A stretch of DNA of 41,951 nucleotides from Streptomyces misionensis (GTDB taxonomy: Bacteria; Actinomycetota; Actinomycetes; Streptomycetales; Streptomycetaceae): assembly GCF_007896895.1 (NCBI RefSeq), contig NZ_VOGW01000035.1:27076-69026 (forward strand). Reading direction: 5' to 3'. Positions 1 to 8,953 of the stretch are shown one piece after another. Made by a program: the position numbers and the translations under genes. Each line of letters opens with the position of its first letter. The stretch's first letter is position 1. Below the pieces are notes generated by a model. The model did not search any database and had not been told where the DNA came from. It worked only from the letters and a program-made list of their open reading frames with translations.

Positions 1-72
1 GGGTCGCCGAGTACTACCCGCACGACAGCGCCGACGAGCACCCCGCCGTCGGCCAGCTCCCCGGCGCTGTGA
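1..72 (+). CDS. possible 3' end of an upstream gene (partial)
   Basis: The frame starting at base 3 has almost only G or C at third positions for about 23 codons and reads like ordinary protein (it contains AEYYPHDSADEHP). This suggests the tail of a coding region entering from the left. That frame has no stop near base 70, while a TGA lies at 70-72 in another frame, and after about base 72 the codon bias fades. The true end is therefore uncertain, and a small frameshift is possible. I do not recognise the protein. Confidence 0.25.
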   Translation, partial: GSPSTTRTTAPTSTPPSASSPAL

Positions 73-150
73 CCGGCGGCCCGGCCGCCGGTCCGTCCGC
101 TCCCGCACAAGCTGCCCGCCGACTGCTCCGGAAACGCGAAAGAAGCTGCC

Positions 151-723
151 ATGGCCACCTCGACGTCCAGTGTCGTCACCCTGCACATCAACGGCGAGAA
201 GTTCACACTGCCCGTCGACCACCGCACCACCCTGCTCGACGCACTGCGTGAACGCCTCACCCTGACCGGCACCAAGAAGGGCTGTGACCAAGGCCAATGC
301 GGCGCCTGCACCGTCCTGTTGGACGGGCGCCGGACCGTCTCCTGCCTGCAACTGGCCGTGGCGGCCGAGGGGCGGGAGATCACCACCATCGAGGGCGTCG
401 CGGACGGCGACCGGCTGCACCCGGTGCAGCAGGCCTTCCTCGACCTCGACGGGTTCCAGTGCGGCTACTGCACACCGGGGCAGATCTGCTCCGCGATCGG
501 GGTGCTGCGCGAGCACGCGGAGGGTCGGCCGAGCGCCGTCACCGACGACATCCGGCCCGAAGCGGGACCGCCGCCGCTGACCCCCGAGGAGATCCGTGAG
601 CGGATGAGCGGCAACCTGTGCCGCTGCGGCGCCTACGTCGCCATCGTGGACGCCGTGGCCAAGGCGGCGGCGGACCCGCGTGCCACCGGTGCCGCGACCG
701 TGTCCGAGGAGGATGTGGCATGA
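151..723 (+). CDS. (2Fe-2S) small subunit of a molybdenum hydroxylase (PaoA/YagT type)
   Basis: The 190-residue protein is the iron-sulfur subunit of a xanthine dehydrogenase/aldehyde oxidoreductase complex and passes electrons from the molybdenum centre to FAD. Two [2Fe-2S] sites are visible: a plant-type ferredoxin site with Cys45, Cys50, Cys53 and Cys65, and a second site with Cys104, Cys107, Cys157 and Cys159 (CGYC and CRC motifs). Unlike E. coli PaoA it shows no Tat signal, so the complex is probably cytoplasmic. Its stop overlaps the next start (ATGA), so the subunits are probably translationally coupled. The start follows a weak purine-rich site. The substrate (purine or aldehyde) cannot be read from the sequence. 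Confidence 0.93.
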   Translation: MATSTSSVVTLHINGEKFTLPVDHRTTLLDALRERLTLTGTKKGCDQGQCGACTVLLDGRRTVSCLQLAVAAEGREITTIEGVADGDRLHPVQQAFLDLDGFQCGYCTPGQICSAIGVLREHAEGRPSAVTDDIRPEAGPPPLTPEEIRERMSGNLCRCGAYVAIVDAVAKAAADPRATGAATVSEEDVA

Positions 724-1712
724 GGGAGTTCGACTACCAGCGGGCCGCCGATGTCGCCGGTGCCGTCGCCCTGCTCGGCGCCGACCCGGACAGCCGCTAC
801 CTCGGCGGCGGCACCAATCTGGTCGACCTGATGAAGGCGGGTGTCGAACGCCCCGCCCGGCTGGTCGACATCCGCGAACTGCCGCTCGACCGCGTCGAGT
901 CGACGCCCGAGGGCGGGCTGCGCATCGGCGCCACCGTCACCAACGCGGACCTCGCCGCCCACCCCGAGGTGCGGCGCCGCTACCCGGCGCTGGCCCAGGC
1001 GCTGCTGGCCGGTGCCTCCGGACAGCTGCGCAACATGGCGACGGTCGGCGGCAATCTGCTCCAGCGCACCCGCTGCGGCTACTTCACCGATGTCACCCGG
1101 CCCTGCAACAAGCGCGTCCCCGGCAGCGGTTGCCCCGCGCTGGAGGGCGAGCACCACAACCACGCGATCCTGGGCGCCTCCGAGCGCTGTGTGGCCGTCC
1201 ACCCCTCGGACATGGCCGTACCGCTCGCCGCCTTCGACGCGGTCGTACGGTTCGAAACCGCGGACGGTCCGGGCGAGTTGCCGCTCACGGAGTTCTATCC
1301 GCCCGTCGGCGACACCCCGGAGCGCGAGACCGCGCTGCCGGCCGGCGCGCTGATCACCGGCGTCGTCCTGCCGCCCGCGCCGGTCGCCGCCCGCTCCCGC
1401 TACCGCAAGGTGCGCGAGCGCGCCTCCTACGCGTTCGCCATCGGCTCCCTCGCCGCCGCGCTCGACGTCCGAGGCGGCGTCGTGCACGAGGCGCGACTGG
1501 CCCTCGGCGCGGTCGCCTCCCGGCCCTGGCGGGCCCACGCGGCCGAACGAGTGCTGACCGGGGCACCGGCGACCCCCGAGACCTACGCCGCCGCGGCGGA
1601 CGCCGAACTGGCCGCGGCGCGCCCGCTGCCGCACAACGGATACAAGGTGGACCTGATGCGCAACCTGGTCGTGGCCGTGCTGACCGAACTCGCCGAGGAG
1701 GCCGCCCGATGA
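720..1712 (+). CDS. FAD-binding subunit of a molybdenum hydroxylase (PaoB/YagS type)
   Basis: This 330-residue FAD-binding subunit (CoxM/XdhB family) carries the FAD pyrophosphate motif GGGTNLVDLM near residue 30 and TVGGNLLQRTRC near residue 109. Four cysteines at 119, 129, 138 and 157 (RTRCGYF, PCNKR, GSGC, ERC) match the insertion that holds an extra [4Fe-4S] cluster in E. coli PaoB. Simple XdhB proteins lack that insertion. The start ATG at 720 overlaps the previous stop by 4 nt, and the TGA at 1710 overlaps the next ATG. This subunit makes a PaoABC-type aldehyde oxidoreductase more likely than a purine-specific xanthine dehydrogenase, although many genomes annotate it as the latter. Confidence 0.92.
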   Translation: MREFDYQRAADVAGAVALLGADPDSRYLGGGTNLVDLMKAGVERPARLVDIRELPLDRVESTPEGGLRIGATVTNADLAAHPEVRRRYPALAQALLAGASGQLRNMATVGGNLLQRTRCGYFTDVTRPCNKRVPGSGCPALEGEHHNHAILGASERCVAVHPSDMAVPLAAFDAVVRFETADGPGELPLTEFYPPVGDTPERETALPAGALITGVVLPPAPVAARSRYRKVRERASYAFAIGSLAAALDVRGGVVHEARLALGAVASRPWRAHAAERVLTGAPATPETYAAAADAELAAARPLPHNGYKVDLMRNLVVAVLTELAEEAAR

Positions 1713-3856
1713 CCACCGCCACCACTCCCAGGACCGGCACCCGCGCGCCCTCCGTCGGCACCGCCCGCACCCGCGTGGAGGGCAGGGAGAAGGTCACCGG
1801 TGCCGCCCGGTACGCGGGCGAGATCCCCTTCGCCGGCCTCGTCCACGGCTGGCTGGTCCTCTCCACGGTCGCGCACGGCCGCATCCGCGCCCTCGACACC
1901 GAGCCGGTCCTCGCCATGCCGGGCGTGCTCGCCGTCCTGGACCACCGCAACGCCCCGCGCCTGAACACCGACTTCGCCAGCCTGCTGGGCATGCGCCCCG
2001 ACCCGACCTGTGCCGTCTTCCAGCACGGCCGGGTGCCGCACCGGGGCTGGCCGGTGGCGCTCGTGCTGGCCGAGACCTCCGAACAGGCCCGGGAGGCCGC
2101 GGAGTCGCTCGTGGTGCACTACGAGGAGGAGCCGCACGACACCGACTTCGGCGCGGACCGCCCCGACGCCTACCGGGCGGACGGCATCATGCCCGCGGTG
2201 ACGGAGAAGGGCGACCTGGAGGCCGAACTCGCCGCCGCCGACGTGGTGGTGGACGCCGAGTACACCACCCCCGAAGAGCACCACAACCCGATGGAACCGC
2301 ACGCGGCCACCGCCCACTGGGACGGCGACCGCCTGGAGGTCTTCGACTCCAACCAGGGCGCCACCTGGGTCGTCGGCGACCTCGCCAACCTCTTCTCGAT
2401 CGATCCGGCCACCGTGCGCGTGCGCTCCGAACACGTCGGCGGCGGCTTCGGCAGCAAGGGCGTGCGCGCCCACCAGGTGGCCGCCGTGATGGCCGCGAGC
2501 GTGCTGCGCCGCCCGGTGCGCGTGGTCATGACGCGCCGTCAGATGTTCACGCTGATCGGCTACCGCAGCCCCACCGTCCAGCGGATCAGGCTCGGCGCCG
2601 ACGCCGACGGCCGCATCCGTGCCCTGGAGCACCGCTCCCTCAGCGCCACCTCCACCGTGTTCGAGTTCGTGGAGCCCAGTTCCGGGGTGGCGCGGGTGAT
2701 GTACGACGCCGACGCCCACCGCACCGAGAACCGCGTGGTGCGCCTCGACGTGCCGTCCCCGACGTTCATGCGGGCCCCCGGCGAGGCGCCGGGGTCGTTC
2801 GCGCTGGAGTCGGCGATGGACGAACTCGCCGTGGCCTGCGGCCAGGACCCGGTCGCGCTGCGGCTGCGCAACGACGCCGAGCGGGGGCCGGTCTCGGGGC
2901 TGCCGTTCGCGAGCCGCCGGCTGTCCGACTGCTTCCGGGAGGGCGCCCGCAGGTTCGGCTGGGCCGACCGCGACCCGCGCCCCGGACTGCGCCGCGACGG
3001 CCGCTGGCTGCTCGGCACCGGCACCGCGGCGGCCTCCTTCCCGGCGGGCGTGGCACCCTCCACGGCGACCGTGACCGCGCACCCGGACGGCCGCTTCACC
3101 GTGCGGATCGCCGCCGCCGACATCGGCACCGGGGCCCGTACCGCGCTCACCCTGGTCGCCGCGGACGCGCTGCACGCCGACCCGGAGCGCATCCACGTGC
3201 GCATCGGCGACAGCGACTTCGGACCCGCCATGATCGCCGGCGGCTCCATGGGCACCCGCTCGTGGTCCTGGGCCGTGCAGACCGCGGCCCAGGAGGTGCG
3301 CGAGCGGCTCGCCCTCGGCACCGACATCCCGGCCGAGGGCATCACGGTCCGTGCCAACACCGCCGAGGCCATCGGCGCGCTCACCCCGGCCGAACGGCAC
3401 TCCTTCGGCGCCCAGTTCGCCGAGGTGGCCGTGGACCCCGGCACCGGCGAGGTGCGCGTGCGCCGGATGCTGGGCATCTTCGCGGCGGGCCGGATCGTCA
3501 ACCCGCTCACCGCGCGCAACCAGCTGCTCGGCGGCATGATCTGGGGCATCTCCATGGCCCTGCACGAGGAGGCGGTGCGGGACCACGCCTCGGGCGGCCT
3601 CGTCGGCGCCGATCTGGCCGGCTACCACGTGCCCACCCACGCCGACGTGCCGCGCATCGAGGCCGACTGGATCGACGACCCGGACCCGAACGACCCGGTC
3701 GGCATCAAGGGCATCGGCGAGATCGGCATCGTGGGCGCCGCGGCCGCCGTCGCCAACGCCGTCTGGCACGCGACCGGCGTGCGCCACCGCACCCTGCCCA
3801 TCCGGCCGGACCGTGTCCTGTCGGCGGCCGCGCGGGAGGGAGCGCCGGATGCTTGA
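1709..3856 (+). CDS. molybdopterin-binding large subunit, xanthine dehydrogenase/aldehyde oxidoreductase (PaoC/YagR type)
   Basis: This 715-residue catalytic subunit hydroxylates an aldehyde or heterocycle at a molybdopterin centre. Visible family motifs are an N-terminal a/b-hammerhead start (RVEGREKVTGAARYAGEIP), the cofactor loop GGGFGSKG near residue 245, RAPGEAPG near residue 355, and the C-terminal KGIGEIGIVG near residue 665, which contains the conserved active-site glutamate. The length is normal for PaoC-like subunits. The ATG overlaps the FAD-subunit stop by 4 nt, and the stop overlaps the XdhC start by 8 nt, so the genes form a tight operon. The substrate is not evident from the sequence. 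Confidence 0.93.
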   Translation: MTTATTPRTGTRAPSVGTARTRVEGREKVTGAARYAGEIPFAGLVHGWLVLSTVAHGRIRALDTEPVLAMPGVLAVLDHRNAPRLNTDFASLLGMRPDPTCAVFQHGRVPHRGWPVALVLAETSEQAREAAESLVVHYEEEPHDTDFGADRPDAYRADGIMPAVTEKGDLEAELAAADVVVDAEYTTPEEHHNPMEPHAATAHWDGDRLEVFDSNQGATWVVGDLANLFSIDPATVRVRSEHVGGGFGSKGVRAHQVAAVMAASVLRRPVRVVMTRRQMFTLIGYRSPTVQRIRLGADADGRIRALEHRSLSATSTVFEFVEPSSGVARVMYDADAHRTENRVVRLDVPSPTFMRAPGEAPGSFALESAMDELAVACGQDPVALRLRNDAERGPVSGLPFASRRLSDCFREGARRFGWADRDPRPGLRRDGRWLLGTGTAAASFPAGVAPSTATVTAHPDGRFTVRIAAADIGTGARTALTLVAADALHADPERIHVRIGDSDFGPAMIAGGSMGTRSWSWAVQTAAQEVRERLALGTDIPAEGITVRANTAEAIGALTPAERHSFGAQFAEVAVDPGTGEVRVRRMLGIFAAGRIVNPLTARNQLLGGMIWGISMALHEEAVRDHASGGLVGADLAGYHVPTHADVPRIEADWIDDPDPNDPVGIKGIGEIGIVGAAAAVANAVWHATGVRHRTLPIRPDRVLSAAAREGAPDA

Positions 3857-4988
3857 CCTGGCCGCGGAGCTGACCGGGTGGCTGGGCGAGGGCCGGGAGT
3901 TCGCCGTCGCCACCGTGGTCTCCGTCGGTGGCAGCGCCCCGCGCGATCCGGGCGCGGCCCTCGCCGTGGACCGCGCGGGCACCGTCATCGGCTCGGTCTC
4001 CGGCGGCTGTGTGGAGGGCGCGGTCTACGAGCTGTGCCAGGAGGCGCTGGAGACCGGCCGGAGCGTGGTCGAGCGGTTCGGCTACAGCGACGAGGACGCC
4101 TTCGCCGTGGGGCTGACCTGCGGCGGGGTGATCGAGGTCCTGGTCACCCCGGTGGGCGCCCAGGCGCCCGCCCGGCCGGTCCTCGCCCGCGCCCTCGCGC
4201 TCGCCGCCGAGGGCGGGCCGACGGCCCTCGCCCGGGTCGCCCGCGGCCCGGCCGACCTGCTGGGCCACGCCCTGCTGGTACGGCCCGACGGCACGCCCGA
4301 GGGCACCCTCGGCGGCCACGCCGACCTGGACCGGACCGCGGCGGCCGAGGCCCGCGCCCTGCTGGAGGCGGGGCGCACCGGCACGGTGGAGGTCTCGGCG
4401 GACGGCTCGCACTGCCCCGGCGGCCTCACCCTGCTGGTCGAGTCGGACGTGCCGCCCCCGCGCATGATCATCTTCGGTGCGGTGGACTTCGCCGCGGCGC
4501 TGGCGCGGGCCGGGAAGTTCCTCGGCCACCATGTGACCGTCTGCGACGCCCGGCCCGTCTTCGCCACCCCGGCCCGGTTCCCGGACGCCGACGAGGTGGT
4601 GGTCGACTGGCCGCACCGCTATCTGCGGCGCACCGCGACCGACGCCCGCACGGTGCTGTGCGTGCTCACCCACGACGCGAAGTTCGACGTACCGCTGCTC
4701 AAGGTGGCCCTCGGCATGCCGGTGGCCTTCATCGGCGCGATGGGCTCGCGGCGCACCCACGAGGACCGCGAGCGGCGGCTGCGCGCGGAGGGCGTGAGCG
4801 AGCGGGAACTGGCCCGGCTGCGCTCGCCGATCGGCCTCGACCTGGGTGCCCGTACGCCCGAGGAGACCGCCCTGTCGATCGCCGCGGAGATCGTCGCGGC
4901 CCGGCGGGGCGGCACCGGCGCGCCGCTGACCGGGGGGCGGGCCCCGATCCACCGGGACCGGCCGCCGACCGTCGCGGCGGGGGTGTGA
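3849..4988 (+). CDS. xdhC: XdhC/CoxI family molybdenum-cofactor maturation protein
   Basis: XdhC-family proteins bind molybdenum cofactor, support its sulfuration and insert it into xanthine-dehydrogenase-type enzymes. They are not part of the final complex. The 379-residue protein has the N-terminal XdhC/CoxI region (SVGGSAPRDPGAAL and SGGCVEGAVYELC, about residues 25-65) and a C-terminal Rossmann domain starting near residue 205 (IIFGAVDFAAALARAG) with FIGAMGSRRTHEDR near residue 297. The chosen ATG at 3849 lies inside the end of the large-subunit gene, which fits coupling. It is the last gene of the operon; the next gene starts 68 nt later behind its own palindrome. Confidence 0.93.
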   Translation: MLDLAAELTGWLGEGREFAVATVVSVGGSAPRDPGAALAVDRAGTVIGSVSGGCVEGAVYELCQEALETGRSVVERFGYSDEDAFAVGLTCGGVIEVLVTPVGAQAPARPVLARALALAAEGGPTALARVARGPADLLGHALLVRPDGTPEGTLGGHADLDRTAAAEARALLEAGRTGTVEVSADGSHCPGGLTLLVESDVPPPRMIIFGAVDFAAALARAGKFLGHHVTVCDARPVFATPARFPDADEVVVDWPHRYLRRTATDARTVLCVLTHDAKFDVPLLKVALGMPVAFIGAMGSRRTHEDRERRLRAEGVSERELARLRSPIGLDLGARTPEETALSIAAEIVAARRGGTGAPLTGGRAPIHRDRPPTVAAGV

Positions 4989-5006
4989 GCGGGCGACCCC
5001 GAGGGT

Positions 5007-5032
5007 AGTTATTCATCGTTCGGTGAATTACT
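5007..5032. promoter_or_regulatory. 26-bp imperfect palindrome, candidate repressor operator
   Basis: The region between the xdhC stop and the next start contains an inverted repeat with half-sites AGTTATTCATCG and CGGTGAATTACT around a central TT. Ten of 13 base pairs are complementary. Size and composition fit a TetR-family operator, but no TetR gene is adjacent. It ends 24 nt before the ATG of the flavoprotein gene, so it probably overlaps that gene's promoter. Confidence 0.5.
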
Positions 5033-5056
5033 GCTCGGGCGAAGGGCAGGAGCGCG

Positions 5057-6367
5057 ATGGACACACGGGACAGGACCACGTGCTGTGTGGTGGGCGGCGG
5101 CCCCGCGGGCATGGTGCTCGCGCTGCTGCTGGCCCGGTCCGGCGTGGAGGTGACGGTGCTGGAGAAACACGCCGACTTCCTGCGCGACTTCCGCGGCGAC
5201 ACCGTCCACCCCTCCACCCTGGCGCTGCTGGACGAGCTGGGCCTGGCCGAGCGCTTCGCCCGGCTGCCGCAGCGCCGGGTGCGCACCGTCCGGCTGCCGG
5301 TCGATCCCGGCCGCCCCGAGGTCACGGTCGCCGACCTGTCGGTGCTGCGCGGTCCCTACGACTACGTGGCGATGGTGCCCCAGTGGGACCTGCTCGACCT
5401 CCTGGCGGACGAGGCCCGCCGCGAACCCGCCTTCGAGCTGCGGATGAACACCGAGGCGACCGGCTTCTTGACCGAGGGCGGCCGGGTGACCGGCGTGCGC
5501 TACCGCACCGCCGACGGCCGCACCGGCGAGCTGCGCGCCCTGCTCACCGTGGCCTGCGACGGCCGCGGCTCGCTCGCCCGCACCCGGCCGGAGCTGGGCC
5601 TGCGCCGGTTCGCCTGCCCGATGGACGCGTGGTGGTTCCGGCTGCCGCGCCGCGCGGGCGATCCGGGCGGACTGGTCGGCGGCGCGGGCGACCGCTTCCT
5701 CACCGCGATGATCGACCGCGGCGACTACTGGCAGTGCGCCGTCCTCATCCCCAAGGGCACCGACCGCGCCCGCCGCGCCGCCGGACTCGACCGGTTCCGG
5801 GCCGAGTTCACCGCCGCCGTCCCCTGGCTCGCCGACCGCGCCGATGCCCTGCGCTCCTGGGACGAGGTCAAGCTCCTCGACGTACGCCTGGACCGGCTGC
5901 GCCGCTGGCACCGCCCCGGCCTGCTGTGCATCGGCGACGCGGCCCACGCCATGTCCCCGGTCTTCGGCATCGGCATCAACCTCGCGGTCCAGGACGCCGT
6001 GGCCACCGCCCGCCATCTCGTGGACCCACTGCGCCGCGGCACCGTGCGCCCCCGCGACCTGCGCGCGCTCCAGCGCCACCGCCGGCCCACCACGGTCGCC
6101 ACCCAGGCCCTCCAGCGGGCGGCGCACGCCCGGATCATCCGCCCCGTGCTCCAGGGCCGGCCGCCCCTCGGCGACGCGGACCGGGCGCGCCGCGTCGCCC
6201 GGCTGCTCGCCGGTTCCCGCCGGCTGCGCCGGCTGCCCGCCTACTTCATCGCGTACGGCGCCCGGCGCGAGCGCCCGCCCGCCGCGGCCGTCCGCGCGGG
6301 GCGCGGCACGGACGGCCGGCACCCGGGAAACCGGCGGGCGGCGGCCGGTGAGCCGGGTGATCCATAA
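5057..6367 (+). CDS. FAD-dependent oxidoreductase/aromatic-hydroxylase-like flavoprotein
   Basis: This 436-residue flavoprotein belongs to the FAD_binding_3 (PheA/TfdB, PHBH-like) group. It starts with the Rossmann motif VVGGGPAGMVLALLLARSG (about residues 11-29), has a DG-type motif (ACDGRGSLART, about residue 175) and the GD motif CIGDAAHAMSPVFG (about residue 293), which contacts the FAD ribose. Such enzymes hydroxylate aromatic or polyketide substrates using NAD(P)H and O2, but the substrate is unknown here. The start at 5057 follows GGGCAGGAG about 7 nt upstream. It lies 68 nt after xdhC behind a palindrome, so it may be regulated separately. Confidence 0.85.
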   Translation: MDTRDRTTCCVVGGGPAGMVLALLLARSGVEVTVLEKHADFLRDFRGDTVHPSTLALLDELGLAERFARLPQRRVRTVRLPVDPGRPEVTVADLSVLRGPYDYVAMVPQWDLLDLLADEARREPAFELRMNTEATGFLTEGGRVTGVRYRTADGRTGELRALLTVACDGRGSLARTRPELGLRRFACPMDAWWFRLPRRAGDPGGLVGGAGDRFLTAMIDRGDYWQCAVLIPKGTDRARRAAGLDRFRAEFTAAVPWLADRADALRSWDEVKLLDVRLDRLRRWHRPGLLCIGDAAHAMSPVFGIGINLAVQDAVATARHLVDPLRRGTVRPRDLRALQRHRRPTTVATQALQRAAHARIIRPVLQGRPPLGDADRARRVARLLAGSRRLRRLPAYFIAYGARRERPPAAAVRAGRGTDGRHPGNRRAAAGEPGDP

Positions 6368-6384
6368 CGATCTCGGCGAAAACC

Positions 6385-6412
6385 TTGTGCGATGCCCGGG
6401 CGCCCCTAGCCT
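6385..6412 (+). promoter_or_regulatory. candidate leaderless promoter of the gene at 6419
   Basis: A -35-like TTGTGC (6385-6390) is followed after 16 nt by TAGCCT (6407-6412), which lies 6 nt before the ATG. No Shine-Dalgarno sequence is present. This spacing is the usual Streptomyces leaderless arrangement. Confidence 0.5.
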
Positions 6413-6418
6413 CCCTGC

Positions 6419-7375
6419 ATGGCATTTCTCTCAGGTCGCCGCCGCAGAACGCGGCTGGCTCCGGAACTTGACGACCAGGAGCTGGGCAGACTGCTCAAAT
6501 CCCTGCGGGCGACCACACGGACGGGGACGATCGCCACGACCGACCTGTGCGCGGCGCAGATCACCCGCCTGCTGGACCACGAACCGGGCGAGTGGGACCG
6601 TCGCACCCACCGCATGGACGTCCTGGCCGCGTTCATGACGGATTCGCACCTGCCCGGTGCCTGGGCCGCCCGGGAGCCGCGCAACCCGGACGCGCTGGTG
6701 CTGCACGCCTGGTCACAGGTGATCCGCGCCCGCGCCGAAGGGCGCCCGGACGACGCCTCGGCGGCCGCCGACCTCTGCGTCAAGGCCGCCGGCCTCGCCC
6801 CCGAGGACCCCGCCCCCTGGGTCGTCCTGCTGGCGGTGGCCCGGCTGCAACGCTGGGCGCAGCCCCAGGCGTTCGGCGTGTGGAACGAGGTGCTCGCCCG
6901 CGACCGCTGGAACCGCGAGGCCTACCTCGCCATGCTCGGCTACCTCAGCCCCGAGGAGGGCGGCTCGCGCATCCAGGTGCTGGAGTTCGTGGACACCCTG
7001 AGCGCCCGCATGCCGGCCAACGCCCCCTGCGCGTCCGTCGAACTCACCGCCCAGGTGCTCCAGTACCACTCCGTCCTGCGCCGGGGCGGGTTCGAGGCAC
7101 TGGTGGCGCGCAACCACTGGTCCCACGCCATGGCCGTACGGGCCCTCGACCGGGTGGCCCACACCTGGAACCAGCCCGGCTTCCTCCGGCATGCCAGGGC
7201 CCTGGCCGACCTCAACCTGCTGGCCTACGCGCTGATGGCCGCCGACCGCCGCCGCGAGGCCGCCGCGCTCTTCGAGACCATCGGCGGCATCGTCACGCCC
7301 TGGCCCTGGAACACCGGTGGCGATCCGCTCACCGAGTTCGACCAGGCGCAGCGCAGGGCCACGGTCGGTCTGTGA
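6419..7375 (+). CDS. conserved hypothetical protein, TPR-like alpha-helical
   Basis: The 318-residue soluble protein has no signal peptide or membrane segment. It is rich in helix-forming residues, and its alanine-rich helical segments (for example around NPDALVLHAWSQVIRARAEG and APWVVLLAVARLQRWAQPQA) resemble tetratricopeptide-like solenoids. I do not recognise a catalytic motif or the family. The probable start is the leaderless ATG. It converges on the histidine kinase gene with only 6 nt between stop codons, so no terminator can fit between them. Confidence 0.75.
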   Translation: MAFLSGRRRRTRLAPELDDQELGRLLKSLRATTRTGTIATTDLCAAQITRLLDHEPGEWDRRTHRMDVLAAFMTDSHLPGAWAAREPRNPDALVLHAWSQVIRARAEGRPDDASAAADLCVKAAGLAPEDPAPWVVLLAVARLQRWAQPQAFGVWNEVLARDRWNREAYLAMLGYLSPEEGGSRIQVLEFVDTLSARMPANAPCASVELTAQVLQYHSVLRRGGFEALVARNHWSHAMAVRALDRVAHTWNQPGFLRHARALADLNLLAYALMAADRRREAAALFETIGGIVTPWPWNTGGDPLTEFDQAQRRATVGL

Positions 7376-7381
7376 CGGCGG

Positions 7382-8953
7382 TCAACTCCCGGACGCCGGA
7401 GGGGAGTCCTCGGGGTGCGCGTCCGCCGCGAGGGCGCGTTCCAAAAGCGGCAGCAGCACCCGGAACGTGCAGCCCTCGCCCGGCGCGGTGCGCAGCTCGA
7501 TGCGCCCGCCGTGCGCCGCGACCAGGGCGTGCGCGATGGCCAGGCCGAGCCCGGAGCCGCCGCCCAAGGCACGGGTGCGGGAGTCGTCGGCGCGGTAGAA
7601 CCGGTCGAAGACACGGGCGCGTTGCTCCTCGGTCAGCCCCGGGCCCCGGTCGGCGACCTCCAGCACGGCCTCGCCGTCCGCCGTGCCGACGCCGATCCGG
7701 ACGGGGGTGCCGGCGGGGGTGTGCGCGACGGCGTTGCCGACGAGGTTGGTGACCACCTGGCGCAGCCGTGCCTCGTCGGCCAGGGCGGGTGCGGTGCCGG
7801 GCCGCCCGCCGCCCGGGCCGGTGAGCGTGACCGGGCGGGTGGCGTCCAGGGCCCCCAGGTCGTGCAGCGCGTCGGCGGCCAGGGTGCGCAGGTCCATCGG
7901 CGCGAGATCGAGCGGGAAGACCGGGTTGCCGGCCGGGCCGTGCACGGTGTCCTCGTCCAGCCGGGCCAGGAGCAGCATGTCCTCCACCAGCCGGGTGAGG
8001 CGTTCGGACTCCTGGGCGATCCGGGCCATGGTCTGGTCGATGTCGCCCCGTGAGGCCAGGGCGCCCATGCGGTACAGGTCGGTGTAGCCCTTGATGCCGA
8101 CCAGGGGGGTGCGCAGTTCGTGACTGGCGTCGGCGAAGAACCGCCGCATCCTCGACTCGGCCTCGGCGCGGGCCTGGAAGGCCGTGTCGATCTGGGCGAG
8201 CATCTGGTTGAGGCAGGCGGTCAGCCGCCCCACCTCGGTGCGGGGATCGGCGAGTTCGGGCACCCGGTGGGCGAGGTCCCCGGCCGCGATCCGGTTGGCG
8301 GCCTCCTCGATCCGGGTCAGGGGGCGCAGCCCGGAGCGCATCGCGAACCGGCCGGCCACCGCGAGCACCGCCACCAGCACGAGCCCCGCGGTCAGCGACA
8401 GGCCCCGGGTCTTGGCGACAGTGCGGTCGACCTCGTCCAGCGAGGTGGCCACGACGACGCTGCCCGGCGTGGCGGTGGCCCCGGCCGGGATGCGCTGGTC
8501 CGGCTGGACCACGGCGAGGACCCGCCAGGCGTGGTCGCCGTCGCGCGAGGCCACCGTGAACGGACGACCGCCGTGCGCCAGTACGGCCCCGCGATCCAGC
8601 CGGGGCAGATCCGGCACCCCGCCGGACGGTGTCGCGTGGGCGTCGAAGGCCCGGCGGACGGTGCCGCGGTCGTCCACGTAGGTCACGGACGTCTCCCGCA
8701 GCAGGGACACCGCCTTCGCCACCCGGGTGGCGTCGTCGCCGGAAGGCGGGGTCAGCCGGGCGGCGATCTGCGCGGTCAGGGAGAGCCGGTCGTCCACCCG
8801 GTCCTGGAGGTAGCCGTGCAGCGAGGTGGTGACGATCACACCCGTCGCGATCAGCCCCACGGCGACCAGCGCCGTGGCCAGGCACAGCAACCGGGTGCGC
8901 AGCGAGGTGCGGTGCAGCAGCCGGCCGGGCAGGGCCAGCGGGTGCCGCCTCAC
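7382..8953 (-). CDS. sensor histidine kinase (HAMP, HisKA, HATPase)
   Basis: This 523-residue membrane sensor kinase pairs with the response regulator encoded just upstream. Order: N-terminal membrane segment (LLCLATALVAVGLIATGVIV, about residues 20-39), an extracytoplasmic region of about 130 residues, a second segment (LTAGLVLVAVLAVAGRFAM) leading into HAMP, the H-box FFADASHELRTPLVG with the phosphoacceptor His, the N-box NLVGNAVAHTP, and G-boxes DRGPGL and GSGLGLAIAHALV. The GTG start overlaps the regulator stop (GTGA), so the two are coupled. The domain order resembles MprB/TcrY-type kinases. The signal is unknown; the neighbouring membrane genes are possible targets. Confidence 0.93.
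   Translation of the reverse strand: MRRHPLALPGRLLHRTSLRTRLLCLATALVAVGLIATGVIVTTSLHGYLQDRVDDRLSLTAQIAARLTPPSGDDATRVAKAVSLLRETSVTYVDDRGTVRRAFDAHATPSGGVPDLPRLDRGAVLAHGGRPFTVASRDGDHAWRVLAVVQPDQRIPAGATATPGSVVVATSLDEVDRTVAKTRGLSLTAGLVLVAVLAVAGRFAMRSGLRPLTRIEEAANRIAAGDLAHRVPELADPRTEVGRLTACLNQMLAQIDTAFQARAEAESRMRRFFADASHELRTPLVGIKGYTDLYRMGALASRGDIDQTMARIAQESERLTRLVEDMLLLARLDEDTVHGPAGNPVFPLDLAPMDLRTLAADALHDLGALDATRPVTLTGPGGGRPGTAPALADEARLRQVVTNLVGNAVAHTPAGTPVRIGVGTADGEAVLEVADRGPGLTEEQRARVFDRFYRADDSRTRALGGGSGLGLAIAHALVAAHGGRIELRTAPGEGCTFRVLLPLLERALAADAHPEDSPPASGS

Noticed and set aside
1583..3988. An 800-codon minus-strand frame across the molybdenum subunit gene
   Set aside because: It shows no domain and has biased composition, and the plus strand encodes a clear enzyme subunit.
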